DNA of 64,000 nt, from positions 1 to 64,000 of the forward strand of contig DAIPYL010000003.1 in assembly GCA_036782755.1 (NCBI GenBank). Reading direction: 5' to 3'. Of this stretch, positions 33,911 to 42,201 are shown piece after piece. Positions within the stretch are counted from its first letter, which is position 1. Every line of letters begins with the position of its first letter. The translations under genes were made by a program, and so were the position numbers. Source of the DNA: Jeotgalicoccus sp036782755. GTDB taxonomy: Bacteria; Bacillota; Bacilli; Staphylococcales; Salinicoccaceae. The notes below the pieces were generated by a model. The model was not told the DNA's origin, did no database searches, and saw nothing but the letters and a program-made list of their open reading frames with translations.

Positions 33911-34273
33911 TTAGAAATCAAGTCCGTTTTCACGTGCTGCATCAGCTAATGCTTTAACACGTCCATGATATAAATATCCACCACGGTCAAATACTACTTT
34001 TTCAAAGCCTTTGTCTTTTGCACGATTGGCAATTAGAGCTCCTACTTCTTTAGCAGCTTCTACGTTAGAGCCTGATTCACCTTTGAATTCAGCGTCTTTT
34101 GTAGATGCGCTTGCAAGTGTAATTTGCGCAGTGTCATCAATTAATTGAGCATAGATATGCTTGTTTGAACGGTAAACATTTAAACGTGGTCTTTCAGTCG
34201 TACCTGAAAGTAAGTTACGCACGCGACCATGTCTTTTTTGACGTACTTTATTCTTGTCAATTTTCGCGATCAT
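33911..34273 (-). CDS. rplR: 50S ribosomal protein L18
   Basis: The 120-residue L18 begins MIAKIDKNKVRQKRHGRVR and ends KALADAARENGLDF. The RPRLNVYRSNKHIYAQLIDD core binds 5S rRNA. Confidence 0.99.
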   Translation of the reverse strand: MIAKIDKNKVRQKRHGRVRNLLSGTTERPRLNVYRSNKHIYAQLIDDTAQITLASASTKDAEFKGESGSNVEAAKEVGALIANRAKDKGFEKVVFDRGGYLYHGRVKALADAARENGLDF

Positions 34274-34297
34274 TGATGTTCACTCCTCACTTATTTA

Positions 34298-34834
34298 TTA
34301 TTTACCAGTTTTACCTTCTTTACGGCGAACGTTTTCACCTTTATAGCGAATACCTTTACCTTTGTATGGCTCTGGCGGACGTACTTTGCGGATGTTAGAT
34401 GCTAATGCTCCAACTTCCTCTTTGTTAATACCTTCAATTTTAATGTTAGTATTTCCATCAACAGTGATCGTAAGATCTTCAGCTGGTTCGAATTCTACAG
34501 GGTGTGATAAACCAACGCTCAGCGCTAATTTTTTACCTTGCATTTGAGCACGGTAACCTACCCCGATAAGTTCCAGTTCTTTTACGAAACCTTTTGATAC
34601 ACCTTCAACCATGTTGTTGATAAGTGCACGAGTTGTTCCGTGAACTGTACGGTGTTCTTTAGATTCACTTGGACGAACTACTTCTAGAGTAGTTTCTTCA
34701 AGATTGTATGCCATTTCTTCATTAAATGTGTTTTCCAGTTCACCTTTAGGACCTTTTACTGTAATAGTATTGCCCTTGATGTCTACTGTAACATCACTTG
34801 GAATGTCAATAAGACGTTTACCTACACGACTCAT
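34298..34834 (-). CDS. rplF: 50S ribosomal protein L6
   Basis: The 178-residue L6 starts MSRVGKRLIDIPSDV and has the signature RPPEPYKGKGIRYKGE near residue 150. It lies between rpsH and rplR. Confidence 0.99.
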   Translation of the reverse strand: MSRVGKRLIDIPSDVTVDIKGNTITVKGPKGELENTFNEEMAYNLEETTLEVVRPSESKEHRTVHGTTRALINNMVEGVSKGFVKELELIGVGYRAQMQGKKLALSVGLSHPVEFEPAEDLTITVDGNTNIKIEGINKEEVGALASNIRKVRPPEPYKGKGIRYKGENVRRKEGKTGK

Positions 34835-34860
34835 TACTTTGCACCTCCTGTTTTATTAAA

Positions 34861-35259
34861 TTACCAAACGTATGCGAGAACTTCCCCGCCAAGATTTCTT
34901 TTACGAGCTTCTTTATCTGTAAGCACGCCTTCTGATGTTGAAATTAGAGCGATTCCAAGACCGTTAAGTACTCTTGGTAACTCTTCTCTTTTAGCATAAA
35001 CACGAAGTCCGGGTTTAGAAATACGTTTCAAACCAGTGATAACGCGTTCGTTTTCGTTGCTGTATTTCATGAATACACGGATGATACCTTGCTTATCGTC
35101 CTCGATGTATTCTACATTTTTAACAAAACCTTCTGTTTTCAAAATTCCAGCGATTTCCTTTTTCATGTTTGAAGCAGGAATCTCTAAAGTTTCATGTCTA
35201 ACAATGTTCGCATTTCTAATGCGTGTTAGCATATCTGCAATTGGATCTGACACTGTCAT
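34861..35259 (-). CDS. rpsH: 30S ribosomal protein S8
   Basis: The 132-residue S8 has DPIADMLTRIRNAN near residue 5 and the C-terminal STSEGVLTDKEARKRNLGGEVLAYVW split over the last 27 residues. It binds the central domain of 16S rRNA. Confidence 0.99.
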   Translation of the reverse strand: MTVSDPIADMLTRIRNANIVRHETLEIPASNMKKEIAGILKTEGFVKNVEYIEDDKQGIIRVFMKYSNENERVITGLKRISKPGLRVYAKREELPRVLNGLGIALISTSEGVLTDKEARKRNLGGEVLAYVW

Positions 35260-35288
35260 TTAAGTTGCCTCCTTTCGATTAATGAATC

Positions 35289-35474
35289 TTACCAGCTTGC
35301 TTTTCTTACACCAGGAATTTGCCCTTTGTAAGCAAGTTCACGGAAACAGATACGGCAAAGCTTGAATTTACGTAGTACTGAATGCGGTCTTCCACATCTT
35401 TCGCAGCGTGTATATTCTCTAACTTTGAATTTTTGTTCTTTTTGCTGTTTAGCAATCATTGATTTTTTAGCCAC
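35289..35474 (-). CDS. rpsZ: 30S ribosomal protein S14 type Z
   Basis: At 61 residues this is the short, zinc-binding S14. CERCGRPHSVLRKFKLCRICF shows two Cys-X2-Cys pairs (near residues 24-27 and 40-43). The tail is GQIPGVRKASW. Staphylococci also carry a zinc-free S14 elsewhere; none is in this window. Confidence 0.98.
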   Translation of the reverse strand: MAKKSMIAKQQKEQKFKVREYTRCERCGRPHSVLRKFKLCRICFRELAYKGQIPGVRKASW

Positions 35475-35493
35475 TATATTGCCTCCTTATTAC

Positions 35494-36033
35494 TTACTTT
35501 TGGAACGGCATACCGAATTGTGTAAGCAGTTCACGAGCTTCTTCGTCCGTGTTTGCTGTCGTTACAATAACGATATCCATACCGCGCACTTTTGATACTT
35601 TATCGTAATCAATTTCCGGGAAGATAATTTGTTCTTTAACACCTAAAGTGTAGTTACCGCGGCCGTCGAATGCCTTCTTAGAAATACCTCTGAAGTCTCT
35701 TACACGTGGTAGTGTTACTGAGATAAGTTTATCAAGGAATTCATACATTCTTTCTCCGCGAAGTGTAACTTTCGCACCAATTGGCATACCTTCACGTAAA
35801 CGGAATGTAGCGATTGATTTCTTAGCTTTAGTGATAATTGGTTTTTGACCTGTAATTGCACTTAATTCCTCAACTGCTGTGTCGAGTACTTTTGCGTTTT
35901 GTACAGCATCACCAATACCCATGTTTACTACGATTTTATCAATCTTCGGTGCCTGCATTACTGAAGAATAATTAAATTTATTTACTAGTTCTTGTTTAAT
36001 TGTTTCATTGTATTTTTCTTTTAAGCGAGCCAT
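35494..36033 (-). CDS. rplE: 50S ribosomal protein L5
   Basis: The 179-residue L5 has PKIDKIVVNMGIGDAVQN near residue 29, TKAKKSIATFRLREGMPIG near 64 and GMDIVIVTTANTDEEARELL near 150. It binds 5S rRNA. Confidence 0.99.
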   Translation of the reverse strand: MARLKEKYNETIKQELVNKFNYSSVMQAPKIDKIVVNMGIGDAVQNAKVLDTAVEELSAITGQKPIITKAKKSIATFRLREGMPIGAKVTLRGERMYEFLDKLISVTLPRVRDFRGISKKAFDGRGNYTLGVKEQIIFPEIDYDKVSKVRGMDIVIVTTANTDEEARELLTQFGMPFQK

Positions 36034-36059
36034 TAATGTGACCTCCTTCCGTTTGAATC

Positions 36060-36368
36060 TTATTTGATCTCTTTACCTGATTTAACAGCGATCTTCACTT
36101 TTTTACCATCTTGAATTTCATGACGGACACGAGTGCGTTCACCTGATTCAGGGTCTACATGCATAACGTTTGAAACATGAATCGGAGCTTCTACCTCTAG
36201 AATCCCGCCTTCCGGGTTCATTTGAGATGGCTTCTGATGTTTCTTAATAACGTTGACGTTTTCAATAACGACACGGTTGTCTGCAGGAATTGCTTTTAGT
36301 ACAGTTCCTTTTTTACCCTTGTCCTTACCGCTAATTACAACGACCTGGTCACCTGTTTTTACGTGCAT
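36060..36368 (-). CDS. rplX: 50S ribosomal protein L24
   Basis: The 102-residue L24 has the KOW motif GDQVVVISGKDKGKKGTVLK at residues 6-25 and the PEGGILEVEAPIHVSNV segment. It is an early assembly protein of the 50S subunit. Confidence 0.99.
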   Translation of the reverse strand: MHVKTGDQVVVISGKDKGKKGTVLKAIPADNRVVIENVNVIKKHQKPSQMNPEGGILEVEAPIHVSNVMHVDPESGERTRVRHEIQDGKKVKIAVKSGKEIK

Positions 36369-36395
36369 AGTTGTCGCACCTCCTTCGGTTTTGGA

Positions 36396-36764
36396 TTATA
36401 GTACTTCTGGTGCTAATGAGATAATCTTCATGAAGTTACCTTCGCGAAGTTCACGAGCAACTGGTCCGAAAATACGAGTACCTCTAGGACCTTTATCATC
36501 ACGGATGATTACGCATGCGTTCTCATCGAATTTAATATATGAACCATCTTCACGACGGACACCTGTTTTAGTTCTGACGATGACGGCTTTAACAACCTCA
36601 CCTTTTTTGACAACTCCACCTGGTGTTGCATTCTTAACACTTGCAACAATAACATCACCGATGTTAGCAGTTTTACGGCCTGTTCCGCCTAAAACTTTAA
36701 TAGTGAGCACTTCACGTGCACCTGAGTTGTCAGCTACCTTCAAGCGGCTCTCTGACTGAATCAT
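36396..36764 (-). CDS. rplN: 50S ribosomal protein L14
   Basis: The 122-residue L14 begins MIQSESRLKVADNSGAREV and ends FMKIISLAPEVL. RGTRIFGPVARELRE near residue 97 is the family signature. Confidence 0.99.
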   Translation of the reverse strand: MIQSESRLKVADNSGAREVLTIKVLGGTGRKTANIGDVIVASVKNATPGGVVKKGEVVKAVIVRTKTGVRREDGSYIKFDENACVIIRDDKGPRGTRIFGPVARELREGNFMKIISLAPEVL

Positions 36765-36794
36765 GCGCGATTCCCTCCTTCTGTTTCAAGTATT

Positions 36795-37058
36795 TTATAT
36801 AATTACAGATTCTTTAACGATTTCAACTAGACGGAATCGTTTAGTCGCAGATAATGGACGTGTCTCTTGAATTTTCACGATATCGCCCATTTTCGCAGTG
36901 TTGTTTTCATCATGTGCTTTATATTTTTTAGAATATTTAACACGTTTACCGATGATCGGGTGCTTAGTGTAAGTTTCAACAAGTACCGTTACTGTCTTAT
37001 CCATCTTGTCAGATACGACGCGGCCCTGGTAAACTTTGCGTTCGTTTTTACTTTCCAC
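36795..37058 (-). CDS. rpsQ: 30S ribosomal protein S17
   Basis: The 87-residue S17 has YQGRVVSDKMDKTVTVLVE near residue 10 and GDIVKIQETRPLSATKRFRL near 57. Confidence 0.99.
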   Translation of the reverse strand: MESKNERKVYQGRVVSDKMDKTVTVLVETYTKHPIIGKRVKYSKKYKAHDENNTAKMGDIVKIQETRPLSATKRFRLVEIVKESVII

Positions 37059-37076
37059 GATTTGAACCTCCTCTAA

Positions 37077-37286
37077 TTATTGATTCGCTTGTGCTTCTTC
37101 GATCTCTCTTTGGCGAACCGTCGTTTTCATTCTAGCGATAGTCTTTCTAACTTCTTTGATACGAGCAGTGTTTTCTAGCTGACCTGTAGCTAGCTGAAAG
37201 CGCAGATTGAAAAGTTCTTCTTTCAATTCTTTAACATTAGATTCAATTTCGGAATTCGTTAAATCACGGATTTCTTTAGCTTTCAT
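37077..37286 (-). CDS. rpmC: 50S ribosomal protein L29
   Basis: From ATG 37286 the protein has 69 residues, MKAKEIRDLTNSEIE, normal for L29. An in-frame GTG four codons earlier is part of the ribosome binding site. The start overlaps the rplP end by eleven bases, implying translational coupling. Confidence 0.98.
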   Translation of the reverse strand: MKAKEIRDLTNSEIESNVKELKEELFNLRFQLATGQLENTARIKEVRKTIARMKTTVRQREIEEAQANQ

Positions 37287-37710
37287 TCGTATCACCACCT
37301 AATTCTTCACGTTTTACTATTTTCGTTTTTAATGGAAGTTTATGACTTGCAAGACGAAGTGCTTCTTTAGCAACTTCCTCTTCTACACCTGCAACTTCAA
37401 ACATAACTCGGCCTGGTTTAACTACTGCAATCCAACCTTCGATTGCACCTTTACCAGAACCCATACGTACTTCTAATGGTTTCTTTGTATATGGCGTGTG
37501 CGGGAAGATGTTGATCCATACTTTACCGCCACGTTTCATGTAACGTGTCATTGCAATACGTGCTGCTTCGATTTGTCTTGCAGTAATCCAAGATGTTGTC
37601 GCAGCTTGCAGCCCGTATTCACCAAAGCTTACTTGATTTCCGCCTTTCGAACGTCCTTTAGTATCCGGACGGTGTTGACGACGGTATTTTACTCTTTTTG
37701 GTAATAACAT
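37276..37710 (-). CDS. rplP: 50S ribosomal protein L16
   Basis: The 144-residue L16 has MLLPKRVKYRRQHRPDTKGR and RMGSGKGAIEGWIAVVKPGR near residue 81. It organises the A-site region of the 50S subunit. Confidence 0.99.
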   Translation of the reverse strand: MLLPKRVKYRRQHRPDTKGRSKGGNQVSFGEYGLQAATTSWITARQIEAARIAMTRYMKRGGKVWINIFPHTPYTKKPLEVRMGSGKGAIEGWIAVVKPGRVMFEVAGVEEEVAKEALRLASHKLPLKTKIVKREELGGDTNES

Positions 37711-37727
37711 TCCAAATTTCCTCCTTA

Positions 37728-38369
37728 CTATTTATTATTCTTTGTAGGAAGAACTTCTCCACGGTAGATCCATACCTTGACACCTAACTTACCGTAAGTT
37801 GTGTCTGCTTCTTCATGAGCATAATCGATGTCTGCACGAAGTGTATGAAGTGGAACTGTTCCTTCACTGTAACCTTCAGCACGAGCGATGTCGGCACCGC
37901 CTAAACGTCCTGATACTTGTGTTTTAATACCTTTAGCGCCAGATTTCATAGCTCTTTGCAGCGCTTGTTTTTGTGCTCTACGGAAAGATACACGGTTTTC
38001 TAATTGACGTGCAATATTTTCTGCTACAAGTTTAGCATCCATATCTACTTTCTTAATTTCAATCACGTTGATATGAACTTTCTTACCAGTTAAGTTAGTA
38101 AGTGCAGTACGCAGTTTGTTGATTTCGCTACCGCCTTTACCAATTACCATACCTGGTTTACCTGTGTGCAGTGCAATGTTTACACGGTTTGCTGCACGCT
38201 CAATTTCTACTTTTGAAATTGAAGCATCTTTAAGATTAGTCTCGATATATTCACGAACTTTTAAGTCTTCGTGTAAAAGGCTAGCAAAGTTTTTGTCTGC
38301 ATACCATTTTGCTTCCCAGTCACGAATGACACCTACACGAAACCCAATTGGATTTATCTTTTGGCCCAA
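37728..38369 (-). CDS. rpsC: 30S ribosomal protein S3
   Basis: The 213-residue S3 starts MGQKINPIGFRVGVIRDWEA, has the KH motif GMVIGKGGSEINKL near residue 76 and ends with the KVWIYRGEVLPTK segment. It forms part of the mRNA entry channel. Confidence 0.99.
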   Translation of the reverse strand: MGQKINPIGFRVGVIRDWEAKWYADKNFASLLHEDLKVREYIETNLKDASISKVEIERAANRVNIALHTGKPGMVIGKGGSEINKLRTALTNLTGKKVHINVIEIKKVDMDAKLVAENIARQLENRVSFRRAQKQALQRAMKSGAKGIKTQVSGRLGGADIARAEGYSEGTVPLHTLRADIDYAHEEADTTYGKLGVKVWIYRGEVLPTKNNK

Positions 38370-38390
38370 GTTAATTCCCTCCTTATATAA

Positions 38391-38768
38391 TTAAGCGTTC
38401 TCTGTTTCTTGGTTTTCTTCAGTTTCTGCTTCTTTTGCATATTCTTCAACAATTACTGTGATATGGCTGGTACGCTTGTTGATTTTCGTAGCACGGCCTT
38501 GAGCACGCGGACGGAATCTCTTAAGCGTTGGACCTTCGTCTGCATAGATTTCTGAAATATACAGGTTGTCGATATCCATATCGTAGTTGTGTTCTGCGTT
38601 AGCAACTGCAGATTTAACTAATTTCTCCACTACCGGTGAAGATCTCTTGTTTGTAAGTTTTAGAATTGAAATCGCTTCTCCAACTTCTTTACCTCTAACT
38701 AGGTCAAGAATAAGGCGTACTTTACGCGGAGCGATTCTCACAGTTTTAGCAATAGCTTTCGATTGCAT
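38391..38768 (-). CDS. rplV: 50S ribosomal protein L22
   Basis: The 125-residue L22 has VRIAPRKVRLILDLVRGKEV near residue 10 and RPRAQGRATKINKRTSHITV near 87, whose hairpin lines the exit tunnel. The acidic C-terminal extension (AKEAETEENQETENA) is a little longer than usual. Confidence 0.98.
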   Translation of the reverse strand: MQSKAIAKTVRIAPRKVRLILDLVRGKEVGEAISILKLTNKRSSPVVEKLVKSAVANAEHNYDMDIDNLYISEIYADEGPTLKRFRPRAQGRATKINKRTSHITVIVEEYAKEAETEENQETENA

Positions 38769-38803
38769 GAGTCTTTCCTCCTTTATCGCATATGGTTAGT
38801 TAT

Positions 38804-39079
38804 TTATCTTTTTGTTTTCTGATCGTTTCCGTGACCTTTGAACGTTCTTGTAGGTGCAAATTCACCCAGTTTGTGGCCAACCATATCTTCTGTGATGTAC
38901 ACAGGTACATGTTTGCGTCCGTCGTATACAGCGATTGTGTGTCCGATAAAATTCGGGAAAACCGTTGAACGGCGTGACCATGTTTTAATTACACTTTTTT
39001 TACTTCCTTCGTTCTGAGCCTCTACTTTTTTCATGAGGTGATCGTCGACGAAAGGTCCTTTTTTAAGACTGCGTGCCAT
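38804..39079 (-). CDS. rpsS: 30S ribosomal protein S19
   Basis: Start ATG 39079 gives 91 residues beginning MARSLKKGPFVDDHLMKKVE; GGAGG lies eight bases before it, so the earlier in-frame start is rejected. The signature GHKLGEFAPTRTFKGH is near residue 69. Confidence 0.98.
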   Translation of the reverse strand: MARSLKKGPFVDDHLMKKVEAQNEGSKKSVIKTWSRRSTVFPNFIGHTIAVYDGRKHVPVYITEDMVGHKLGEFAPTRTFKGHGNDQKTKR

Positions 39080-39133
39080 GTAGGCGCCTCCTTCCAATAA
39101 TGCGTGCGGATTTTATCCGCACACTCACATTAC

Positions 39134-39964
39134 TTATTTCTTGCGTCCTCTTACTATGAACTTAGTTGAACGGTTTTTACCTCTACGAGTTTTCTTACCA
39201 AGAGTTGGTTTGCCCCAAGGTGAAACTGGAGATGGCATACCGATTGGTGCTTTACCTTCACCACCACCGTGCGGGTGATCGTTAGGGTTCATTACAGAAC
39301 CACGTACAGTAGGTCGTTTACCTTTCCATCTAGAACGTCCGGCTTTACCAATGTTGATAAGTTCGTGCTGCTCGTTACCAACCTGACCGATAGTCGCTCT
39401 GCATGTCAGAAGAACCATACGTACTTCACCAGAAGCTAATCTTACTAGTGCGTATTTACCTTCTTTACCTAATAACTGTGCGCTTGTACCTGCTGAACGT
39501 GACATTTGTCCGCCGGCACCTGGTTTTAATTCGATGTTGTGGATTGTCGTACCAACCGGAATATCGCCTAATGCTAGTGCGTTACCCATTTTGATATCTG
39601 CTTCAGGTCCACTCATGATTACTGTTCCAACTGTCATGCCTTTAGGTGCTAAGATATATTTCTTCTCACCATCTGCATATGATACTAACGCGATGTTAGC
39701 TGAACGGTTTGGATCGTATTCAATAGTTTTAACTGTTGCAGGAATTCCATCTTTATTACGTTTGAAGTCAATAATTCTGTATTGACGTTTGTGTCCACCT
39801 GCTTGGTGACGTACAGTGATTTTACCCTGGTTGTTACGTCCCGCTTTTTTCGGCAGCGGCGCCAGTAATGAACGTTCCGGAGTTGTTGAAGTGATTTCAG
39901 CAAAATCCGAACCAGTCATATTACGGCGACCATTCGTGGTAGGCTTATATTTCTTAATTGCCAT
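39134..39964 (-). CDS. rplB: 50S ribosomal protein L2
   Basis: The 276-residue L2 has GGHKRQYRIIDFKRNKDG near residue 57 and the peptidyl-transferase-associated segment VMNPNDHPHGGGEGKAPIG near 224, including the conserved His. The C-terminus is KFIVRGRKK. Confidence 0.99.
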   Translation of the reverse strand: MAIKKYKPTTNGRRNMTGSDFAEITSTTPERSLLAPLPKKAGRNNQGKITVRHQAGGHKRQYRIIDFKRNKDGIPATVKTIEYDPNRSANIALVSYADGEKKYILAPKGMTVGTVIMSGPEADIKMGNALALGDIPVGTTIHNIELKPGAGGQMSRSAGTSAQLLGKEGKYALVRLASGEVRMVLLTCRATIGQVGNEQHELINIGKAGRSRWKGKRPTVRGSVMNPNDHPHGGGEGKAPIGMPSPVSPWGKPTLGKKTRRGKNRSTKFIVRGRKK

Positions 39965-39999
39965 CCTCGTTATACCTCCTTATTGGTATCTGTTTATAA

Positions 40000-40272
40000 T
40001 TAGAAGATTTCGATTGAACCTTCTTTAAGTTTTACAATCGCTTTTCTTCTTCTGTTTGTATAGCCTTCATAACGACCCATGCGTTTTTTCTTAGGCTTAA
40101 CGTTCATAATGTTTACTTTGTCTACTTTAACGTCGAAGATTTCTTCAACTGCGTGTTTGACTTGAGTTTTGTTCGCTCTCACATCTACATCAAATGTGTA
40201 TTTGTCTTCTGACATTAAGTCAGCAGAACGCTCAGTGATTACTGGGCGCTTGATAATGTCGCGTGCATCCAT
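40000..40272 (-). CDS. rplW: 50S ribosomal protein L23
   Basis: The 90-residue L23 begins MDARDIIKRPVITERSADLM and has NIMNVKPKKKRMGRYEGYT. It sits at the tunnel exit. Its ATG overlaps the rplD stop by one base (TAATG). Confidence 0.99.
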   Translation of the reverse strand: MDARDIIKRPVITERSADLMSEDKYTFDVDVRANKTQVKHAVEEIFDVKVDKVNIMNVKPKKKRMGRYEGYTNRRRKAIVKLKEGSIEIF

Positions 40273-40892
40273 TATACAAGTACCTCCTCTGCTTTTTTGA
40301 TTGCTCCCTCAGTGAAGATCACATGGTTAGCAGAAAGGATATCTAGTACGTTAAGACCGGCTGGAGTTAACACTGTAACACCTGGGATGTTACGAGCTGA
40401 TTTCTCAACAACTTCGTCTTTATTTTCAAGTACAAGAAGTACTTTCTTAGCTGCACCAAGATTTCCAAGTACTGTTAAGAACTCTTTAGTTTTTGGCGCT
40501 TCCATTTCAAGGTGGTCAATCACTTGTAGTGCTTCTTCATTTACTTTCGCTGAAAGTGCTGAACGAAGCGCTAACTTTCTCATTTTCTTAGGCATTGAGA
40601 AGCCGTAAGATCTTTGAGTCGGTCCGAATACTACGCCGCCTCCACGGAATTGCGGTGCACGGATTGTACCCTGACGAGCATTACCTGTACCTTTTTGTTT
40701 GAACGGTTTTCTTCCGCCGCCGCGTACTGCTGAACGGTTTTTCACTGCGTGGTTCCCTTGACGAAGAGACGCGCGCTGTAATTGAACTGCTTCAAATAGT
40801 ACGTGCTGGTTCGGTTCGATTCCGAAAATGTTCTGGTTTAATTCGATAGAACTTACTTTAGTTCCTTCTTTTGATAAAACATCGATTGCCAT
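40272..40892 (-). CDS. rplD: 50S ribosomal protein L4
   Basis: The 206-residue L4 has the tunnel-loop sequence GGGRKPFKQKGTGNARQGTI near residue 59 and FGPTQRSYGFSMPKKMRKLA near 88. L4 regulates S10 operons in some bacteria; whether it does so here through the rpsJ leader is not known. Confidence 0.99.
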   Translation of the reverse strand: MAIDVLSKEGTKVSSIELNQNIFGIEPNQHVLFEAVQLQRASLRQGNHAVKNRSAVRGGGRKPFKQKGTGNARQGTIRAPQFRGGGVVFGPTQRSYGFSMPKKMRKLALRSALSAKVNEEALQVIDHLEMEAPKTKEFLTVLGNLGAAKKVLLVLENKDEVVEKSARNIPGVTVLTPAGLNVLDILSANHVIFTEGAIKKAEEVLV

Positions 40893-40913
40893 GTGTTTAT
40901 CCTCCCTTCCTTA

Positions 40914-41576
40914 TTACTTGTTACCTTTTTTAATTGATGTTGAAATTTTTACAAAACCTTTTTTAGGTCCTGGTACGTTGCCTTTAATAAGAACAACATT
41001 TTTCTCTGCGTCTACACGTACGATTTCTAAGTTCTGCATAGTAATCGTTTTGCCACCCATTTGTCCAGGTAATTTTTTACCTTTGAAAACTCGTGACGGG
41101 CTCGCTGCCATAGCCATGGCACCTGAACCTCTGTGGTAACGTGAACCGTGAGTCATTGGTCCGCGGCTGAAATTGTGACGCTTGATTGAACCCTGGAAAC
41201 CTTTACCTTTTGAAGTTCCAGTTACGTCTACAAAATCTCCTGCAGCGAATGTATCTACAGTGACTTCTTGACCTACGTCAAATTCCTCTGCGTTAACATT
41301 TCTGAATTCGCGTATGAAGCGCTTAGGAGCAGCACCAGATGCTTTAGCATGGCCTGCCTCTGCTTTGTTGGCATATTTGTTGCTTCTGCCTTTTGCGTTA
41401 TAATCGCGCTTGTCATCAAATCCGATTTGAATCGCGTTATATCCGTCTGTTTCTTCTGTTTTCTTTTGAACTACTACGTTTCCTGCAGCTTCAACTACTG
41501 TTACAGGGATTAATTCTCCGTTTTCACCGAAAACTTGAGTCATCCCAATTTTTCTGCCTAAGATTCCTTTGGTCAT
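40914..41576 (-). CDS. rplC: 50S ribosomal protein L3
   Basis: Start ATG 41576 gives 220 residues, MTKGILGRKIGMTQVFGENG; GGAGG precedes it, while the in-frame GTG four codons earlier is inside that site. RGPMTHGSRYHRGSGAMAM near residue 140 is the family signature. Confidence 0.98.
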   Translation of the reverse strand: MTKGILGRKIGMTQVFGENGELIPVTVVEAAGNVVVQKKTEETDGYNAIQIGFDDKRDYNAKGRSNKYANKAEAGHAKASGAAPKRFIREFRNVNAEEFDVGQEVTVDTFAAGDFVDVTGTSKGKGFQGSIKRHNFSRGPMTHGSRYHRGSGAMAMAASPSRVFKGKKLPGQMGGKTITMQNLEIVRVDAEKNVVLIKGNVPGPKKGFVKISTSIKKGNK

Positions 41577-41598
41577 CGAAAGTCGCACCTCCTATAAT

Positions 41599-41907
41599 TT
41601 ATAACTTGATTTCGATGTCTACGCCTGATGGTAAGTTTAAGCCCATTAGAGCGTCAACTGTTTTAGGTGTAGGGTTTAAAATGTCGATAAGACGTTTGTG
41701 TGTACGCTGTTCAAACTGTTCACGTGAATCTTTGTATTTGTGCACCGCACGAATAACTGTGTAAATAGTTTTCTCAGTCGGTAACGGAATCGGTCCTGAT
41801 ACATCTGCACCTGAACGTTTTGCCGTCTCAACGATTTTTTCTGCTGATTGATCCAGCACTCTGTGATCGTATGCTTTTAAGCGAATACGGATTTTTTGCT
41901 TTGCCAT
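41599..41907 (-). CDS. rpsJ: 30S ribosomal protein S10
   Basis: The 102-residue S10/NusE begins MAKQKIRIRLKAYDHRVLDQ and has the GPIPLPTEKTIYTV segment. Besides its ribosomal role it joins NusB in antitermination. It is the first gene of the long ribosomal operon and has a leader of about 185 bases. Confidence 0.99.
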   Translation of the reverse strand: MAKQKIRIRLKAYDHRVLDQSAEKIVETAKRSGADVSGPIPLPTEKTIYTVIRAVHKYKDSREQFEQRTHKRLIDILNPTPKTVDALMGLNLPSGVDIEIKL

Positions 41908-42128
41908 TATTTATACCTCCTTATGGTCGTCATCCTATTAATGGTAGACTATCTCAGCGAAAATTTTCTTGTCACATCTGCCATGGCAATGCGGCCGGGT
42001 GTGTCAGTAACCTCTCGCGTCATCGATGTGTGATGTGCATAGGAACAGCACTTCACGTATACAGGACACAACTGTGCCCGCTTAAGTCCAACGTTAGATA
42101 TGATACAGTAAAAGAGTGAGGAAATCAA
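41908..42128 (-). promoter_or_regulatory. S10 operon promoter and long leader
   Basis: On the minus strand TTGATT (42123-42128) and TATCAT (42100-42105) are 17 bases apart. The -35 lies inside the terminator of the purine permease gene. About 185 untranslated bases follow, richer in GC than the surroundings, with GGTTACTGACACACCCGGCC and GCCATGGC near 41980-42015. They look like a structured leader. No riboswitch class is recognised. Confidence 0.6.
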
Positions 42129-42158
42129 TAGATATCTAAAGATTTCTTCACTCTTTTT
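42113..42158. terminator. Terminator between the purine permease and rpsJ
   Basis: GAGTGAAGAAATC and GATTTCCTCACTC flank a 14-base loop, with TTTT on each side. It stops permease transcripts and overlaps the S10 promoter. Confidence 0.85.
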
Positions 42159-42201
42159 TAAATTTCTTTCCTTTTCTTCTATATATACATAACGCTGAAT
42201 A

